A DNA stretch of 64,000 bases from CAVVJA01 sp963809815 (GCA_963809815.1 CAWELM010000025.1:124001-188000); one strand, 5' to 3'. Positions 51,186 through 60,961 are shown, counted from the stretch's first letter. The notes: generated from the letters alone by a model not told the origin. A program made the numbers and translations.

Positions 51186-53837
51186 TCAGAATCCGCGCAG
51201 TCGGCGCGGTCCGCCGTCGGCTCGCGGCACCGACGGCGCTATGCGGGCCGCGGCCGACAAGACTGATACGCCGGAGGGCGCGGCGACGCCCGTCAGCCGG
51301 AGCTCGACGACTTCGGGCAACTCGTCAGACAGGGCGGAGACTCGCAGCGCCAGCTCGGCGAGTGCGCTCGTGTCGGCCGGCGGCTCACCGTCGTAGCCCG
51401 TCAGCAGCGGAGCCGCCCTCGGGCCGGAAATGAGCGCCGACGCGTCGGCGGCCGTCAATGGCACGACCGCGTATGCCCGATCGCCGAGGAGCTCGGTCGC
51501 GACGCCGCCCACGCCGAATGACAGCACGGCCCCGAACGAGCGATCGTCCCGTAGGTCCATCACCACGTCGCGTCCCCGCGGAGCCATGCGCTGCACGGTG
51601 ATCGCCGCGTCGGGAGCGAGGTCCAGCGAATCCCAGGCCGCGCGCAGATCGTCCGGATTCTGCAGGTGGAGCCGCACCGCATTCCCGGCCCGCAACGCCA
51701 CCGGCACACCGAGGTCCGCGAGCGCCGTCAGAGCCTCCCCGATCCCCGAGACGTCGGCGGCCGGTACCACCGCTACGCCGTATGCGCCGAGCAGCCGCGC
51801 CGTCTCGTCATCATCGAGCGCGCGACCAGTGGGCGCATCGGCCAGCGTGGTGTCCACCACAGCCCGGCCGGCCGCGATGTCCACACCACCCATGTCTGGC
51901 GGTACGTCAGCGGGGCGGGCCCGCCATCGCGCGTATCGAACCGCCCGGGCTAGTGACCGCACGGCTCGCTCGGGCGACGGGTAGGAGGGCACCGAGCCAT
52001 AGGCCGGCGCGGAATCCCCCGGTGCGGCGAGCGCCGCCGGCACTCCGTCAAACCCCAGAAAGGTCGAGAGCACTGTTTTGTCGTGGCGCACCGCCGCCGC
52101 TTCCCGGAGGGCGACTGCATGCCGCTCACCGGATATGTGTTGCAGCGGCGGCACAAACACGGCAATGACCGCGTCAACGTCGTCGGCCTCGATCGCGGTG
52201 CGAACGGCGTCACCGAGCTGCTCGGGCGAGGTGTCCACACCCACGTCGACGAGTCGGGTGAGCTGTAGTCCCTCGGTGTTACATGCGTCCGAGACCAGCA
52301 CGGCGAGCGCGGTCGAGTTCCCGACGACGGCCACTCGATCACCCGGTGGCAGCGGTTGCGACGCGAGCAGCACCGCGACGTCGAACAACTCGCCGAGCGT
52401 GTCGACCCGGATGACGCCGGACGCCTCGAACAGGGCTTGGACGCTTGCCTCGGGCACGTCGACTGACGTGTGCTGCAGCCCGGCAACGATCGAACCGCGG
52501 CCACTCTTCACCGCCACGATGGGCTTTCGACGACCGAGCCGTCGAGCTACGCGGACGAACTTGCGCGGATTGCCGAAACTCTCGAGGTACAGCAGGACGA
52601 GATCCGTCGCGTCGTCCGTTTGCCAATACTGCATCAGGTCGTTGCCGGAGACATCGGAGCGGTTCCCCGCTGACACGAACGTCGATACCCCGAGCCCGCG
52701 GCGCGCAGCCTCTCCGAGCACGGCGACGCCCAACGCTCCGGACTGGCAGAAGAAGCCCGCTCGCCCGTGAGTGGGGAATCGGGGCGCGAGGGTGGCGTTC
52801 AGTCGGACCGCTGGATCGGTGTTGACCAGGCCGAGGCAGTTGGGCCCGACAACGCGCATACCGTGCGCCCGCGCCGTTTCGACGAGGTGGCGCTGGGCCA
52901 TCCGGCCGGCCGCTCGCTCGGCAGAATCGCCGCGTTCGCCAAAGCCGCCGCTGACGATCACGAGCCCGCGGACGCCCTTGTGCCCGCACTGCTCGACTAC
53001 GTCGAGCACGACCGATGAGGGTACCGCGATGACCGCAAGCTCGATCGGATCGGGAACCTCGAGAACGCTCGGGTACGCCCGAACGCCGTGGACGTGATGC
53101 GCATCCGGGTTGACCGGATAGAGCGTGCCGTGCAATCCGGCTCGCAGCAGATTCCGGAAGACGGCGTTGCCGACCTTGCCCTCATGGCTGCTCGCGCCGA
53201 CGACCGCGACCGAGGTCGGGTACAGCAACCGCGCGATGGACCGCGCGTCAGCGCGCTGCTCCCGCTCGCGCATGACCGACTCGGTCAGCGGGGTCGAACG
53301 GACGTCAAACTCCAGGTGCACTTCGCCCGCGTCGAAGCTTCGGCGGACCTCGTAGCCGGCGTCGCGAAACACCCGCAGCATCGTCTGGTTCTCGATGAGC
53401 ACGACCGCAACGAACCGAGACAGACCGCTCTCCTGGGCGGCGGCGGCCAGGTGTTCCAGCAGCACCGAGCCGATCCCTCGGCCCTGATGTTCGTCGGCCA
53501 CTACGAATGCGACCTCAGCCTCGTCGGTACCGGGCTCTCGTTCGTACAGGCCGACCGCAACGATGTTCTCGCCCAGCAGAGCGACGAACGCGACCCGGTC
53601 GTGGTGATCGACGTGGGTGTATCCGTACAACTCCTTCTCGGAAATTCGCGGGTGCGCCGAGAAGTACCGCAGATACCGGGTTCGGCTCGACAGCCGGTCA
53701 TGGAACGCGACGATCGGGTCGGCATCCTCCGGAGTGATCGGGCGCAGGTGCATCGTGCCGCCGTCGGCCGCGACGATATCGGCCTCCCAGTGCGCCGGGT
53801 ACGGCGCCGGCTGACTTGGCTCGTCACGCTCCGGCAT
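51186..53837 (-). CDS. Pat-type protein acetyltransferase: GNAT fused to NDP-forming acyl-CoA synthetase-like domains
   Basis: 883 aa. GNAT domain first (about 25-185, acetyl-CoA loop QGRGIGS at 118-124), then CoA-binding (from 205, PTSVAVVGASSHEGKVGN), ligase-like domains (GPNCLGL, GFFCQSGALG) and an ATP-grasp-like end. The ATP-grasp part lacks the usual HKxDxGGV loop (it reads VALRAGNAVRLHLQN) and the ELxLNPV motif is LRLTGV, so the synthetase half is probably a sensor. Such proteins acetylate acetyl-CoA synthetase. The acuC gene lies 3 bp upstream, giving an acetylase-deacetylase pair. Confidence 0.92.
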   Translation of the reverse strand: MPERDEPSQPAPYPAHWEADIVAADGGTMHLRPITPEDADPIVAFHDRLSSRTRYLRYFSAHPRISEKELYGYTHVDHHDRVAFVALLGENIVAVGLYEREPGTDEAEVAFVVADEHQGRGIGSVLLEHLAAAAQESGLSRFVAVVLIENQTMLRVFRDAGYEVRRSFDAGEVHLEFDVRSTPLTESVMREREQRADARSIARLLYPTSVAVVGASSHEGKVGNAVFRNLLRAGLHGTLYPVNPDAHHVHGVRAYPSVLEVPDPIELAVIAVPSSVVLDVVEQCGHKGVRGLVIVSGGFGERGDSAERAAGRMAQRHLVETARAHGMRVVGPNCLGLVNTDPAVRLNATLAPRFPTHGRAGFFCQSGALGVAVLGEAARRGLGVSTFVSAGNRSDVSGNDLMQYWQTDDATDLVLLYLESFGNPRKFVRVARRLGRRKPIVAVKSGRGSIVAGLQHTSVDVPEASVQALFEASGVIRVDTLGELFDVAVLLASQPLPPGDRVAVVGNSTALAVLVSDACNTEGLQLTRLVDVGVDTSPEQLGDAVRTAIEADDVDAVIAVFVPPLQHISGERHAVALREAAAVRHDKTVLSTFLGFDGVPAALAAPGDSAPAYGSVPSYPSPERAVRSLARAVRYARWRARPADVPPDMGGVDIAAGRAVVDTTLADAPTGRALDDDETARLLGAYGVAVVPAADVSGIGEALTALADLGVPVALRAGNAVRLHLQNPDDLRAAWDSLDLAPDAAITVQRMAPRGRDVVMDLRDDRSFGAVLSFGVGGVATELLGDRAYAVVPLTAADASALISGPRAAPLLTGYDGEPPADTSALAELALRVSALSDELPEVVELRLTGVAAPSGVSVLSAAARIAPSVPRADGGPRRLRGF

Positions 53838-53840
53838 GGA

Positions 53841-55019
53841 TCAGTCGCGGGGGTCGTGCGGGTCCAGGCCGAGCAGCGGGAACGCGGCCTGCCGGGTAGC
53901 CGCGATCGCCCGATCCAGCCACGAATCTCCACCGGGCACCCAGGGATCAATCGATGGCACGCGTCCTTCGGCCAGCTCACCCATTCGCTCGGGCGGGCGT
54001 TCGGGGCGGCGATGCCGCACCATCGCCATCCATGACGCCGGAATCGCGGTTTGCGGATCGACCGGGCGGCCGGAGATCTCCGCGATCAAATGGGTCCAGG
54101 TTCGCGGGACGCAGCGCACCACGCCGTATCCGCCACCGCCGAAGGCGAGCCACCGGCCACCGGCCACTTCGTGGGCGAGGCCGTGCAAGGCCTGGATCGC
54201 GGCCCGCTGACCGTCGACCGTCAACTCCAAGTTCGCGAGCGGGTCCTCGTGATGCGTGTCGCAGCCGCATTGGGTGACCAGGACATCCGGGGCAAAGGCG
54301 CGCACCGCACCGGGTACGACCGCATGAAAGGCCCGCAGCCAACCCGCATCGTCAGTAGCTGGCGGCAACGCGACGTTGATGGAAGACCCCACGCCGTCAC
54401 CCCGACCAAGCTCGGACGGCATGCCAGTGCCTGGGAAGAGCGTCCTCGGGTCCTGATGCAGGCTGATGGTCAAGACCCGCGGGTCGTCGTAGAACGCGGC
54501 CTGGACGCCGTCGCCGTGGTGCACGTCGATGTCGACATAAGCGATCCGCTGCGCGCGGCCCGCCAACAGCCGTCGAATCCCAAGCACCACGTCGTTGAAA
54601 ACGCAGAATCCCGAGGCATAGCCGCGCATCGCGTGATGCAGACCGCCGGCGAGGTTCAACGCGTGCTCGACAGCACTCGAGGACACTGCGTCGGCGGCGA
54701 CCAAGGCGCCACCGGCAACCAGTGCCGACGCGTCGTACATACCGCTGAAGACGGGGTCATCATCGGTGCCAAGTCCATAGCCGCTGAACGTCGGATCTTC
54801 GCTGGCCGTCTGAACCGCATCGAGGTAGTCAGCGTCATGGGCAACGAGCAGCTCCTCGCGCGTCGCCAGGCGGGGCGCGACGACCTCAACGTCGTCCAGT
54901 ACCCCGAGCTCACGGGCGAGGGCGACCGTGAACTCGAGCCGGATCGGGTTCAGCGGATGGTTGCCGAAGTTATAGCCGAGGACCCCCTCGTCCCAGACGA
55001 CGCTGCCGCGGCAACTCAT
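53841..55019 (-). CDS. acuC: Acetoin utilization protein AcuC, class I histone-deacetylase-like
   Basis: 392 aa. HALNLAGGLHHAMRG carries the active-site His pair; DIDVHHGDGVQAAFY and CGCDTHHEDPL give Zn ligands; GGGGYGVVRC the C-terminal loop. It deacetylates lysines, typically reactivating acetyl-CoA synthetase. ATG overlaps the metB stop by 4 bp, and it precedes the Pat-type gene by 3 bp. Confidence 0.94.
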   Translation of the reverse strand: MSCRGSVVWDEGVLGYNFGNHPLNPIRLEFTVALARELGVLDDVEVVAPRLATREELLVAHDADYLDAVQTASEDPTFSGYGLGTDDDPVFSGMYDASALVAGGALVAADAVSSSAVEHALNLAGGLHHAMRGYASGFCVFNDVVLGIRRLLAGRAQRIAYVDIDVHHGDGVQAAFYDDPRVLTISLHQDPRTLFPGTGMPSELGRGDGVGSSINVALPPATDDAGWLRAFHAVVPGAVRAFAPDVLVTQCGCDTHHEDPLANLELTVDGQRAAIQALHGLAHEVAGGRWLAFGGGGYGVVRCVPRTWTHLIAEISGRPVDPQTAIPASWMAMVRHRRPERPPERMGELAEGRVPSIDPWVPGGDSWLDRAIAATRQAAFPLLGLDPHDPRD

Positions 55020-56158
55020 CAGCTCAGCGCCTGGGCGAGGTCAGCGATCAGGTCGTCCGCGTCCTCGATGCCGACGGACAGCCGGACGAGGTCGCCCGGC
55101 ACCTCCAGCATGGAACCAGCCACGCTCGCGTGCGTCATCCGTCCCGGATGCTCGATGAGCGATTCCACGCCGCCGAGTGACTCACCCAACGTGAACAGCG
55201 ACGTGAGCGAGCACACCTTCAGCGCCGCCTCTTCGCCGTCGCGCAAGGCGAACGACACCATGCCGCCAAAGCCGCGCATCTGCCGAGCCGCTATCTCGTG
55301 ACCGGGATGATCCGGCAGCCCGGGGTAGTAGACGCGGCTGATCGCGGGGTGGCCGAGCAGATAAGCCGCTACCCGCTCGGCATTGGCGCAATGCCGGTCC
55401 ATGCGCACCCCGAGCGTCTTCAGGCCACGCAACACCAGCCACGCATCGAACGGACCGGCGATCGCGCCCATCGCGTTCTGGTGGAACGTCAGTTCCTGCG
55501 CGAGGTCGAGATCGGCGGTTACCAGCGCGCCGCCGATCACATCGGAATGGCCGCCGAGGTACTTGGTCGTCGAATGCACGACGACGTCCGCCCCATCGGC
55601 GATGGGCTGCTGCAGGTAGGGCGTGGCGAAGGTGTTGTCGACAACGAGGCGGGCTTGCGCGTCGTGGGCGAGCTGCGCCAGCGCGGCCACGTCGGCAATG
55701 CCGAGCAGCGGGTTCGTCGGCGTCTCACACCAGATAACCCGGGTGCGCGGCCGGACCGCAGCACGCACCGCATCCCGGTTCGCCAGCGGCACGGCCGTGT
55801 GCTCCAGCCCCCAACGGTCCAGGACTCGAGCGATCAGCCGGAACGTCCCCCCGTACGCGTCGTCCGGCAGCACCACGTGGTCTCCGGGGCGGCACAACGC
55901 GCGTAGCAGGGTGTCTTCGGCGGCGAGCCCCGAGGCAAAGGCCAGGCCGCGCGCGCTGTCGGCCTCGAGCGCCGCGAGCGCCACTTCCAGGGCGGTCCGG
56001 GTGGGGTTTGCGCTGCGGCTGTACTCGTATCCGCCGCGCAAACCGCCGACCCCGTCCTGTTTGAACGTCGAGGTCGCGTAGATGGGCACGGTGACGGCAC
56101 CAGTCAGCGGATCGGGCTCCTGACCCGCATGGATGGCCCGCGTGTTGAAGCCGCTCAT
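55019..56158 (-). CDS. metB: Cystathionine gamma-synthase/gamma-lyase family enzyme
   Basis: 379 aa PLP enzyme of the Cys/Met metabolism family: YEYSRSANPTRTALE, the lysine motif STTKYLGGHSDVIGG, and GVESLIEHPGRMTH. ATG 56158 lies 6 nt after TACGGT, so leaderless. With cbs next to it the pair would serve reverse transsulfuration; synthase versus lyase cannot be separated by sequence reading alone. Confidence 0.93.
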   Translation of the reverse strand: MSGFNTRAIHAGQEPDPLTGAVTVPIYATSTFKQDGVGGLRGGYEYSRSANPTRTALEVALAALEADSARGLAFASGLAAEDTLLRALCRPGDHVVLPDDAYGGTFRLIARVLDRWGLEHTAVPLANRDAVRAAVRPRTRVIWCETPTNPLLGIADVAALAQLAHDAQARLVVDNTFATPYLQQPIADGADVVVHSTTKYLGGHSDVIGGALVTADLDLAQELTFHQNAMGAIAGPFDAWLVLRGLKTLGVRMDRHCANAERVAAYLLGHPAISRVYYPGLPDHPGHEIAARQMRGFGGMVSFALRDGEEAALKVCSLTSLFTLGESLGGVESLIEHPGRMTHASVAGSMLEVPGDLVRLSVGIEDADDLIADLAQALS

Positions 56159-56164
56159 CCGCTC

Positions 56165-56170
56165 ACCGTA
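56165..56170 (-). promoter_or_regulatory. -10 box TACGGT, leaderless start of metB
   Basis: TACGGT, 6 nt, ATG (56158). Confidence 0.5.
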
Positions 56171-56197
56171 GCCGCGACCGCTCCTCCCCCTCATTCA

Positions 56198-56243
56198 AAC
56201 GTATGCATATTCCGGGGTCAGGGCCGCGGAATATGCATACGTT
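56198..56243. repeat. 17-bp perfect inverted repeat between cbs and metB
   Basis: AACGTATGCATATTCCG (56198-56214) and its exact complement (56227-56243) flank 12 nt (GGGTCAGGGCCG). The arms are AT-rich and extend 2 bp further with one mismatch. It follows the cbs stop by 17 bp and precedes the metB -10 box, so it could terminate cbs, bind a regulator of metB, or be a small repeat element. Confidence 0.85.
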
Positions 56244-56259
56244 CGAGGGGACGGCGATG

Positions 56260-57633
56260 TCAGGGGGCGGAGCCGGCCAAGTGGCCGAGCAGGTCCTGTC
56301 GGGTGATCACGCCGGCCGGCTTGCCGTCGACGTGGACGAGCAGCGCGTCGGCGGTGGACAACGCCGCCACCGCCTCGGTCACCGACTCACCCGACCCGAT
56401 GATCGGAAGGGGTGGCGACATGTGCCGTTCGAGCGCATCCGCGAGCGCGGCCGTGCCCTTGAACAGCGCGTCCAGCAGCTGCTTTTCGCCAACCGAGCCG
56501 ACCACCTCCCCCGCCGTGATCGGGGGTTCGGCCCGCACGACCGGCACCTGCGATACGCCGTACTCGCGCAAGATGTCGATCGCCTCGCGTACGGTCTCGT
56601 TCGGGTGGGCATGGACGAGGGCGGGCGTCTCGCCTGACTTCGCGCGCAGCACGTCGCCCACCGTGGTCTGACCCGGTGCGCGCAAGAAGCCGTAGTCCGA
56701 CATCCAGGTGTCCGAGAAGATCTTCGACAGGTACCCACGACCACCGTCGGGCAGCAACACGACGACCAGATCGTCCGACCCGAGCGCTGCGGCCGCACGC
56801 AGCGCGGCGACAACCACCATTCCGCACGAACCGCCGACGAGCAGGCCCTCCTCCCGGGCGAGCCGCCGGGTCATCGCGAACGAGTCGCCGTCTGACACCG
56901 CAATGATCTCGTCGCATATCTTGTGGTCGAACGTCGCAGGCCAGAAGTCCTCGCCGACACCCTCGACGAGGTACGGGCGCCCGGTGCCCCCGGAGTACAC
57001 GGAGCCTTCCGGGTCGGCACCGATCACGCATACCCGCCCGCTGGACACCTCCTTCAGGTGGCGCCCGACGCCACTGATCGTGCCGCCGGTACCGACGCCG
57101 GCGACGAAGTGGGTGACCCGGCCCTCGGTCTGCTCCCATATCTCCGGGCCAGTCGTCTCGTAGTGCGACAAGGGGTTGTTCGGGTTCGCGTACTGGTTCG
57201 GCTTCCAGCCGCCCGGTATCTCGCGGGTCAGCCGGTCGGACACCGAGTAGTACGACCGCGGATCATCGGGGGCGACCGCGGTCGGACACACGACGACCTC
57301 CGCGCCATACGCCCGCAGCGTGTCGATCTTGTCGCCGCTGACCTTGTCCGGGCACACGAACACACAGTGATATCCGCGCTGCTGCGCGACTATCGCGAGA
57401 CCGATCCCCGTGTTCCCGGAGGTCGGTTCGACAATCGTCCCACCCGGCCGCAGCTCCCCCGACTCTTCGGCGGCATGGATCATCCGCACGGCGATACGGT
57501 CCTTCACCGAACCGCCGGGATTGACGTACTCGACCTTCGCCAGCAGCGTTGGTGACAGCCCGGCCGTGACCGCGCGGAGCCGGACGAGTGGGGTATTGCC
57601 TATCAGATCAACCACCGATTCGTAGTAGGCCAC
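56260..57633 (-). CDS. cbs: Cystathionine beta-synthase
   Basis: 457 aa. PLP domain with EYVNPGGSVKDRIA (Schiff-base Lys), EPTSGNTGIGLA and GTGGTISGVGRHLKE; a C-terminal pair of CBS domains (TVGDVLRAKSG, and VTEAVAALSTADALLVHVDG). GTG 57633 (MAYYESVVDLIGNTPLVRL) is chosen with a TAGCCT -10 box at 7 nt. Condenses serine and homocysteine. Confidence 0.95.
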   Translation of the reverse strand: MAYYESVVDLIGNTPLVRLRAVTAGLSPTLLAKVEYVNPGGSVKDRIAVRMIHAAEESGELRPGGTIVEPTSGNTGIGLAIVAQQRGYHCVFVCPDKVSGDKIDTLRAYGAEVVVCPTAVAPDDPRSYYSVSDRLTREIPGGWKPNQYANPNNPLSHYETTGPEIWEQTEGRVTHFVAGVGTGGTISGVGRHLKEVSSGRVCVIGADPEGSVYSGGTGRPYLVEGVGEDFWPATFDHKICDEIIAVSDGDSFAMTRRLAREEGLLVGGSCGMVVVAALRAAAALGSDDLVVVLLPDGGRGYLSKIFSDTWMSDYGFLRAPGQTTVGDVLRAKSGETPALVHAHPNETVREAIDILREYGVSQVPVVRAEPPITAGEVVGSVGEKQLLDALFKGTAALADALERHMSPPLPIIGSGESVTEAVAALSTADALLVHVDGKPAGVITRQDLLGHLAGSAP

Positions 57634-57640
57634 GTCGCCG

Positions 57641-57646
57641 AGGCTA
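57641..57646 (-). promoter_or_regulatory. -10 box TAGCCT, leaderless start of cbs
   Basis: TAGCCT, 7 nt, GTG (57633). Confidence 0.45.
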
Positions 57647-57688
57647 ATCTCGGAGCAGGCCAGCACGCAGACGGCAGGAGGTTGTGGC

Positions 57689-58705
57689 ATGGGGCGGGCC
57701 AGCCGCGCGCGGCGCGTCGCGGCGTACGGCGGCGGTGGGCTCGGGGCCCTCGGCCTCGGCGTCGGCGCGACCTTTTACGGTCTGGTGGTCGGCCAATCCA
57801 GGCTGGCCCGACGTCGCATCCCGGTTCCGGAGTCCGCTCCGCCGGCCGCGCACGACACCATCTGGTCTGCGCCCGACGTCCCGGCTGATCGGGATCCGAT
57901 CTCGGTCGCCTGGCTGGGCGACTCCCTGGCGGCCGGATATGGCGTGCATCGCGACGTCGATACACCAGCGGTGCGCAATGCGCGGGCCGTGTCGGCTATT
58001 ACCCACCAGCCCGTGCGGATCGCGAACGTTGCCGTTGTCGGCTCGGAATCAGCCGATCTCGATGAGCAGATCGCTCGGCTAGCCGAGCCGCCCGATATCG
58101 CCGTGATCGTTATCGGCGCGAACGACGTGACCCATCGGGTCAAGCCCAAGGATGCCGTTCGCCATCTCGCGGCCGCGGTGCAGGACTTGCGAGCAATGGG
58201 AGCGGAGGTCATTGTCTGCACCTGCCCCGATCTCGGCAACATCCGGCCGATCGGCCAGCCGCTGCGGACGCTGGTGCGGCGGATGTCGCGCAATCTCGCA
58301 GCGGCGCAGACGATCGCCGTCGTGGAGGCCGGCGGGCGCACGGTGTCGCTCGGCGACATGCTTGGTCCATTGTTCGCCAGTCGCGACGACCTGTTCAGCG
58401 ACGACAAATTTCACCCGTCCGCGGAGGGGTACGCCGAGGCCGCGGACGCTTTGCTTCCGTCAGTAATGGATGCGCTCGGCATCTACACGGACAGCCGTAC
58501 CGCGACTCCGCTTGCGCTGCGCCGGACTCGGCCGGTCGCTCGCGCGGCGGCCAAGGCGGCCGCGCACCCGGGTACCGAGGTCGCCGCGACTGAGTTGCAC
58601 GGCGAGTCCGTCGGCCGGCGCGGCCGTTGGGCGCGAATCATTCGTCGCCAGCCGCCCGTTGGAACCCCGGACCTCGAATCCGTGACGGCGACCACCGACG
58701 CCTGA
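57689..58705 (+). CDS. SGNH/GDSL hydrolase (Rv1075c-like)
   Basis: 338 aa. N-terminal membrane anchor or signal (GGGLGALGLGVGATFYGLVV), block I WLGDSLAAGYG with the Ser nucleophile, block III GANDVTH, and block V DDKFHPSAEGYAEAAD with the catalytic Asp/His. Predicted extracytoplasmic esterase. GGAGG precedes ATG 57689; divergent from cbs. Confidence 0.92.
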   Translation: MGRASRARRVAAYGGGGLGALGLGVGATFYGLVVGQSRLARRRIPVPESAPPAAHDTIWSAPDVPADRDPISVAWLGDSLAAGYGVHRDVDTPAVRNARAVSAITHQPVRIANVAVVGSESADLDEQIARLAEPPDIAVIVIGANDVTHRVKPKDAVRHLAAAVQDLRAMGAEVIVCTCPDLGNIRPIGQPLRTLVRRMSRNLAAAQTIAVVEAGGRTVSLGDMLGPLFASRDDLFSDDKFHPSAEGYAEAADALLPSVMDALGIYTDSRTATPLALRRTRPVARAAAKAAAHPGTEVAATELHGESVGRRGRWARIIRRQPPVGTPDLESVTATTDA

Positions 58706-58737
58706 CAGTTCACCGGGGCCGGTGGCACCATCGGAGG

Positions 58738-59961
58738 ATGCCTGCGCCCGAAGCCGTCATCGTCGCGACCGCCCGATCTCCGATCGGACGAGCCGCCAAA
58801 GGCTCGCTTGTCGACGTGCGTCCGGATGACCTCGCCGCCGAGATCGTCAGGGCCGTGCTCGACAAAGTCCCCGCCCTCGACCCGCATGAGATCGACGACC
58901 TGCTCCTCGGGTGCGGTCTGCCGGGCGGCGAGCAGGGCTTCAACCTGGCCCGCGTCGTCGCCGTCTCCCTCGGCTACGACGACTTGCCAGGAGCGACCAT
59001 CACCCGCTATTGCTCATCCTCCCTGCAGACCACTCGGATGGCGATGCATGCGATCCGGGCCGGCGAGGGCGATGTCTTCATCTCGGCTGGCGTCGAAACC
59101 GTGTCTCGGTTTGTTCATGGGAACTCCGACAGCTGGCCGGGCACGCACAACCCGATATTCGCCGAGGCGGAGGAGCGATCGGTCGAGGCCGCCCAAGGTG
59201 GCCTGACCTGGCACGACCCGCGGGCGGACGGCCTCCTTCCGAACATCTACCTGCCGATGGGCCAGACCGCCGAGAACCTGGCTCAGGTCAAGGGCATCAC
59301 CCGCGAGGACATGGACCACTTCGGCGTGCGGTCGCAGAACCTCGCCGAACAGGCGATCGCGGCCGGCTTCTGGGCTCGAGAGATCACGACGGTGACGACG
59401 CCGAGCGGAAAAGTGGTCTCAGCCGACGACGGGCCACGACCGGGCGTGACCTATGAGGCCATGTCGCAGCTCAAGCCGGTGTTCCGCCCGGACGGGCGCA
59501 TCACGGCGGGCAACTGTTGCCCTCTCAACGACGGTGCCGCCGCACTGGTCGTCATGAGCGACCGGAAGGCCGCCGAACTCGGGATCACCCCGCTGGCCCG
59601 CATCATCGCTACGGCGGTGTCGGCCCTGTCGCCGGAGATCATGGGACTCGGTCCGGTCGAGGCGTCTCGGCGAGTGCTTGCCCGCGCCGGGATGACCATC
59701 GACGACGTCGACCTGGTGGAGATCAACGAAGCCTTCGCGGCCCAGGTCATCCCGTCCTACCGCGAGTTGGGCATCGACCTCGACCGGTTGAACGTCAACG
59801 GCGGGGCGATCGCGGTCGGGCACCCATTCGGGATGACCGGGGCGCGCATCACGACTACCCTGATCAACTCCCTGCAGTGGCATGACAAGCAGATCGGACT
59901 GGAGACGATGTGCGTCGGCGGCGGTCAGGGCATGGCCATGCTGGTGGAACGGCTCTCCTAG
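58738..59961 (+). CDS. Acetyl-CoA acetyltransferase (thiolase, FadA3-like)
   Basis: 407 aa. Nucleophile C92 in ITRYCSSSLQTTRMA, INEAFAAQVIPS, the His of GGAIAVGHPFGMTGARI and the second Cys in CVGGGQGMAML. ATG 58738 directly follows GGAGG. Degradative or biosynthetic direction is not decidable; no other fad gene adjoins. Confidence 0.94.
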   Translation: MPAPEAVIVATARSPIGRAAKGSLVDVRPDDLAAEIVRAVLDKVPALDPHEIDDLLLGCGLPGGEQGFNLARVVAVSLGYDDLPGATITRYCSSSLQTTRMAMHAIRAGEGDVFISAGVETVSRFVHGNSDSWPGTHNPIFAEAEERSVEAAQGGLTWHDPRADGLLPNIYLPMGQTAENLAQVKGITREDMDHFGVRSQNLAEQAIAAGFWAREITTVTTPSGKVVSADDGPRPGVTYEAMSQLKPVFRPDGRITAGNCCPLNDGAAALVVMSDRKAAELGITPLARIIATAVSALSPEIMGLGPVEASRRVLARAGMTIDDVDLVEINEAFAAQVIPSYRELGIDLDRLNVNGGAIAVGHPFGMTGARITTTLINSLQWHDKQIGLETMCVGGGQGMAMLVERLS

Positions 59962-60049
59962 CCGGACACCCCTGGGCGGCTCGCTTGCCACATTGACACC
60001 ACGAACGCGCGGGCGGCCACGCCGGCCACGGAGTAAGGGCGCACATGGC

Positions 60050-60082
60050 TTGGCCCCGCCGCGAGAAAGGCGACGGGGCCAA
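60050..60082. terminator. Hairpin terminator between convergent thiolase and Bax-inhibitor genes
   Basis: TTGGCCCCG pairs exactly with CGGGGCCAA; inside, CGCC pairs with GGCG around a GAGAAA-containing loop. It lies 88 bp after the thiolase stop and 12 bp beyond the end of the convergent gene, so it can serve both. Confidence 0.75.
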
Positions 60083-60094
60083 AGTCGTGAGCGG

Positions 60095-60961
60095 TCAGTT
60101 TCGCAGATAGCCGAGCAATCGCAGGAATTCCAGGTACAGCCAGATGAGGGTGACCATCAGGCCGAACGAGGCGTACCAAGCGAACTTCTCATCCGCGCCG
60201 TGCTTGATGCCCTGCTCGATGATGTCGAAATCGAGGACGAGGTTGAACGCCGCGATAACGATGCAGATGAGGCTAAAGATGATCGCGAGCGCGCCGCCGT
60301 CGCGCAGTCCGAGGCCACCCGGATGGAACAGGTAAGCGATCAGGTTGACGAGCATCAGGCCGAAGACACCGATCGTGGCTCCGACCAAGACCCGGGTGAA
60401 CTTGGGCGTGACCCGGATCGCCCCAGTCTTGTAGACGATGAGCATGCCGGCCGCGACCATCACCGTTCCGGTGACCGCCTGGACGACGATCCCGGGCCAG
60501 CGCTCCTCGAATATGCGGCTGATCGCGCCGAGCAGGAACCCTTCGAACGCTGAGTAGATCAGGGCGTTGACTGCGTTGACCCGCATGGTGAAGGCCATGT
60601 ACAGGCCGAGACCGACACCGCCCATGAGGCTGACGAACAGCAGCCCACCGGCCACCGCCGTGTTTGACGTCAAGCTCCATGAGATGGCGCCTGCGGTCAG
60701 GAGCACGGCGAGCATCGCGGCCGTGCGCACGACGACGTCGTCGAGGGTCATGTAGCGGGCTGACGCACCGCCACCGCCCCCGCCGCCACCGCCTGGGCCG
60801 AACCCGGTCGGCGGGTAGATCGGGCCGCCGTACGCGGGCTGGTTATACATGTGCTCCAGATCGCCGGCGGACGGCGCCGTAGTCGGATTCGCCCTGGCAG
60901 TACCTGGGCCAGATGCCGTTCCCGGGACCTTGAACTTGTTGAGAACGGGGTTGGTGGCCAC
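60095..60961 (-). CDS. Bax inhibitor-1/YccA family membrane protein
   Basis: 288 aa. A Gly/Pro-rich N-terminus (with a run of nine Gly) and seven hydrophobic helices, with the family end FNLVLDFDIIEQGIKHGADEKFAWY. Members leak Ca2+ or modulate FtsH. AGGAGG lies 10 nt before GTG 60961. Same place as Rv1072. Confidence 0.93.
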   Translation of the reverse strand: MATNPVLNKFKVPGTASGPGTARANPTTAPSAGDLEHMYNQPAYGGPIYPPTGFGPGGGGGGGGGASARYMTLDDVVVRTAAMLAVLLTAGAISWSLTSNTAVAGGLLFVSLMGGVGLGLYMAFTMRVNAVNALIYSAFEGFLLGAISRIFEERWPGIVVQAVTGTVMVAAGMLIVYKTGAIRVTPKFTRVLVGATIGVFGLMLVNLIAYLFHPGGLGLRDGGALAIIFSLICIVIAAFNLVLDFDIIEQGIKHGADEKFAWYASFGLMVTLIWLYLEFLRLLGYLRN

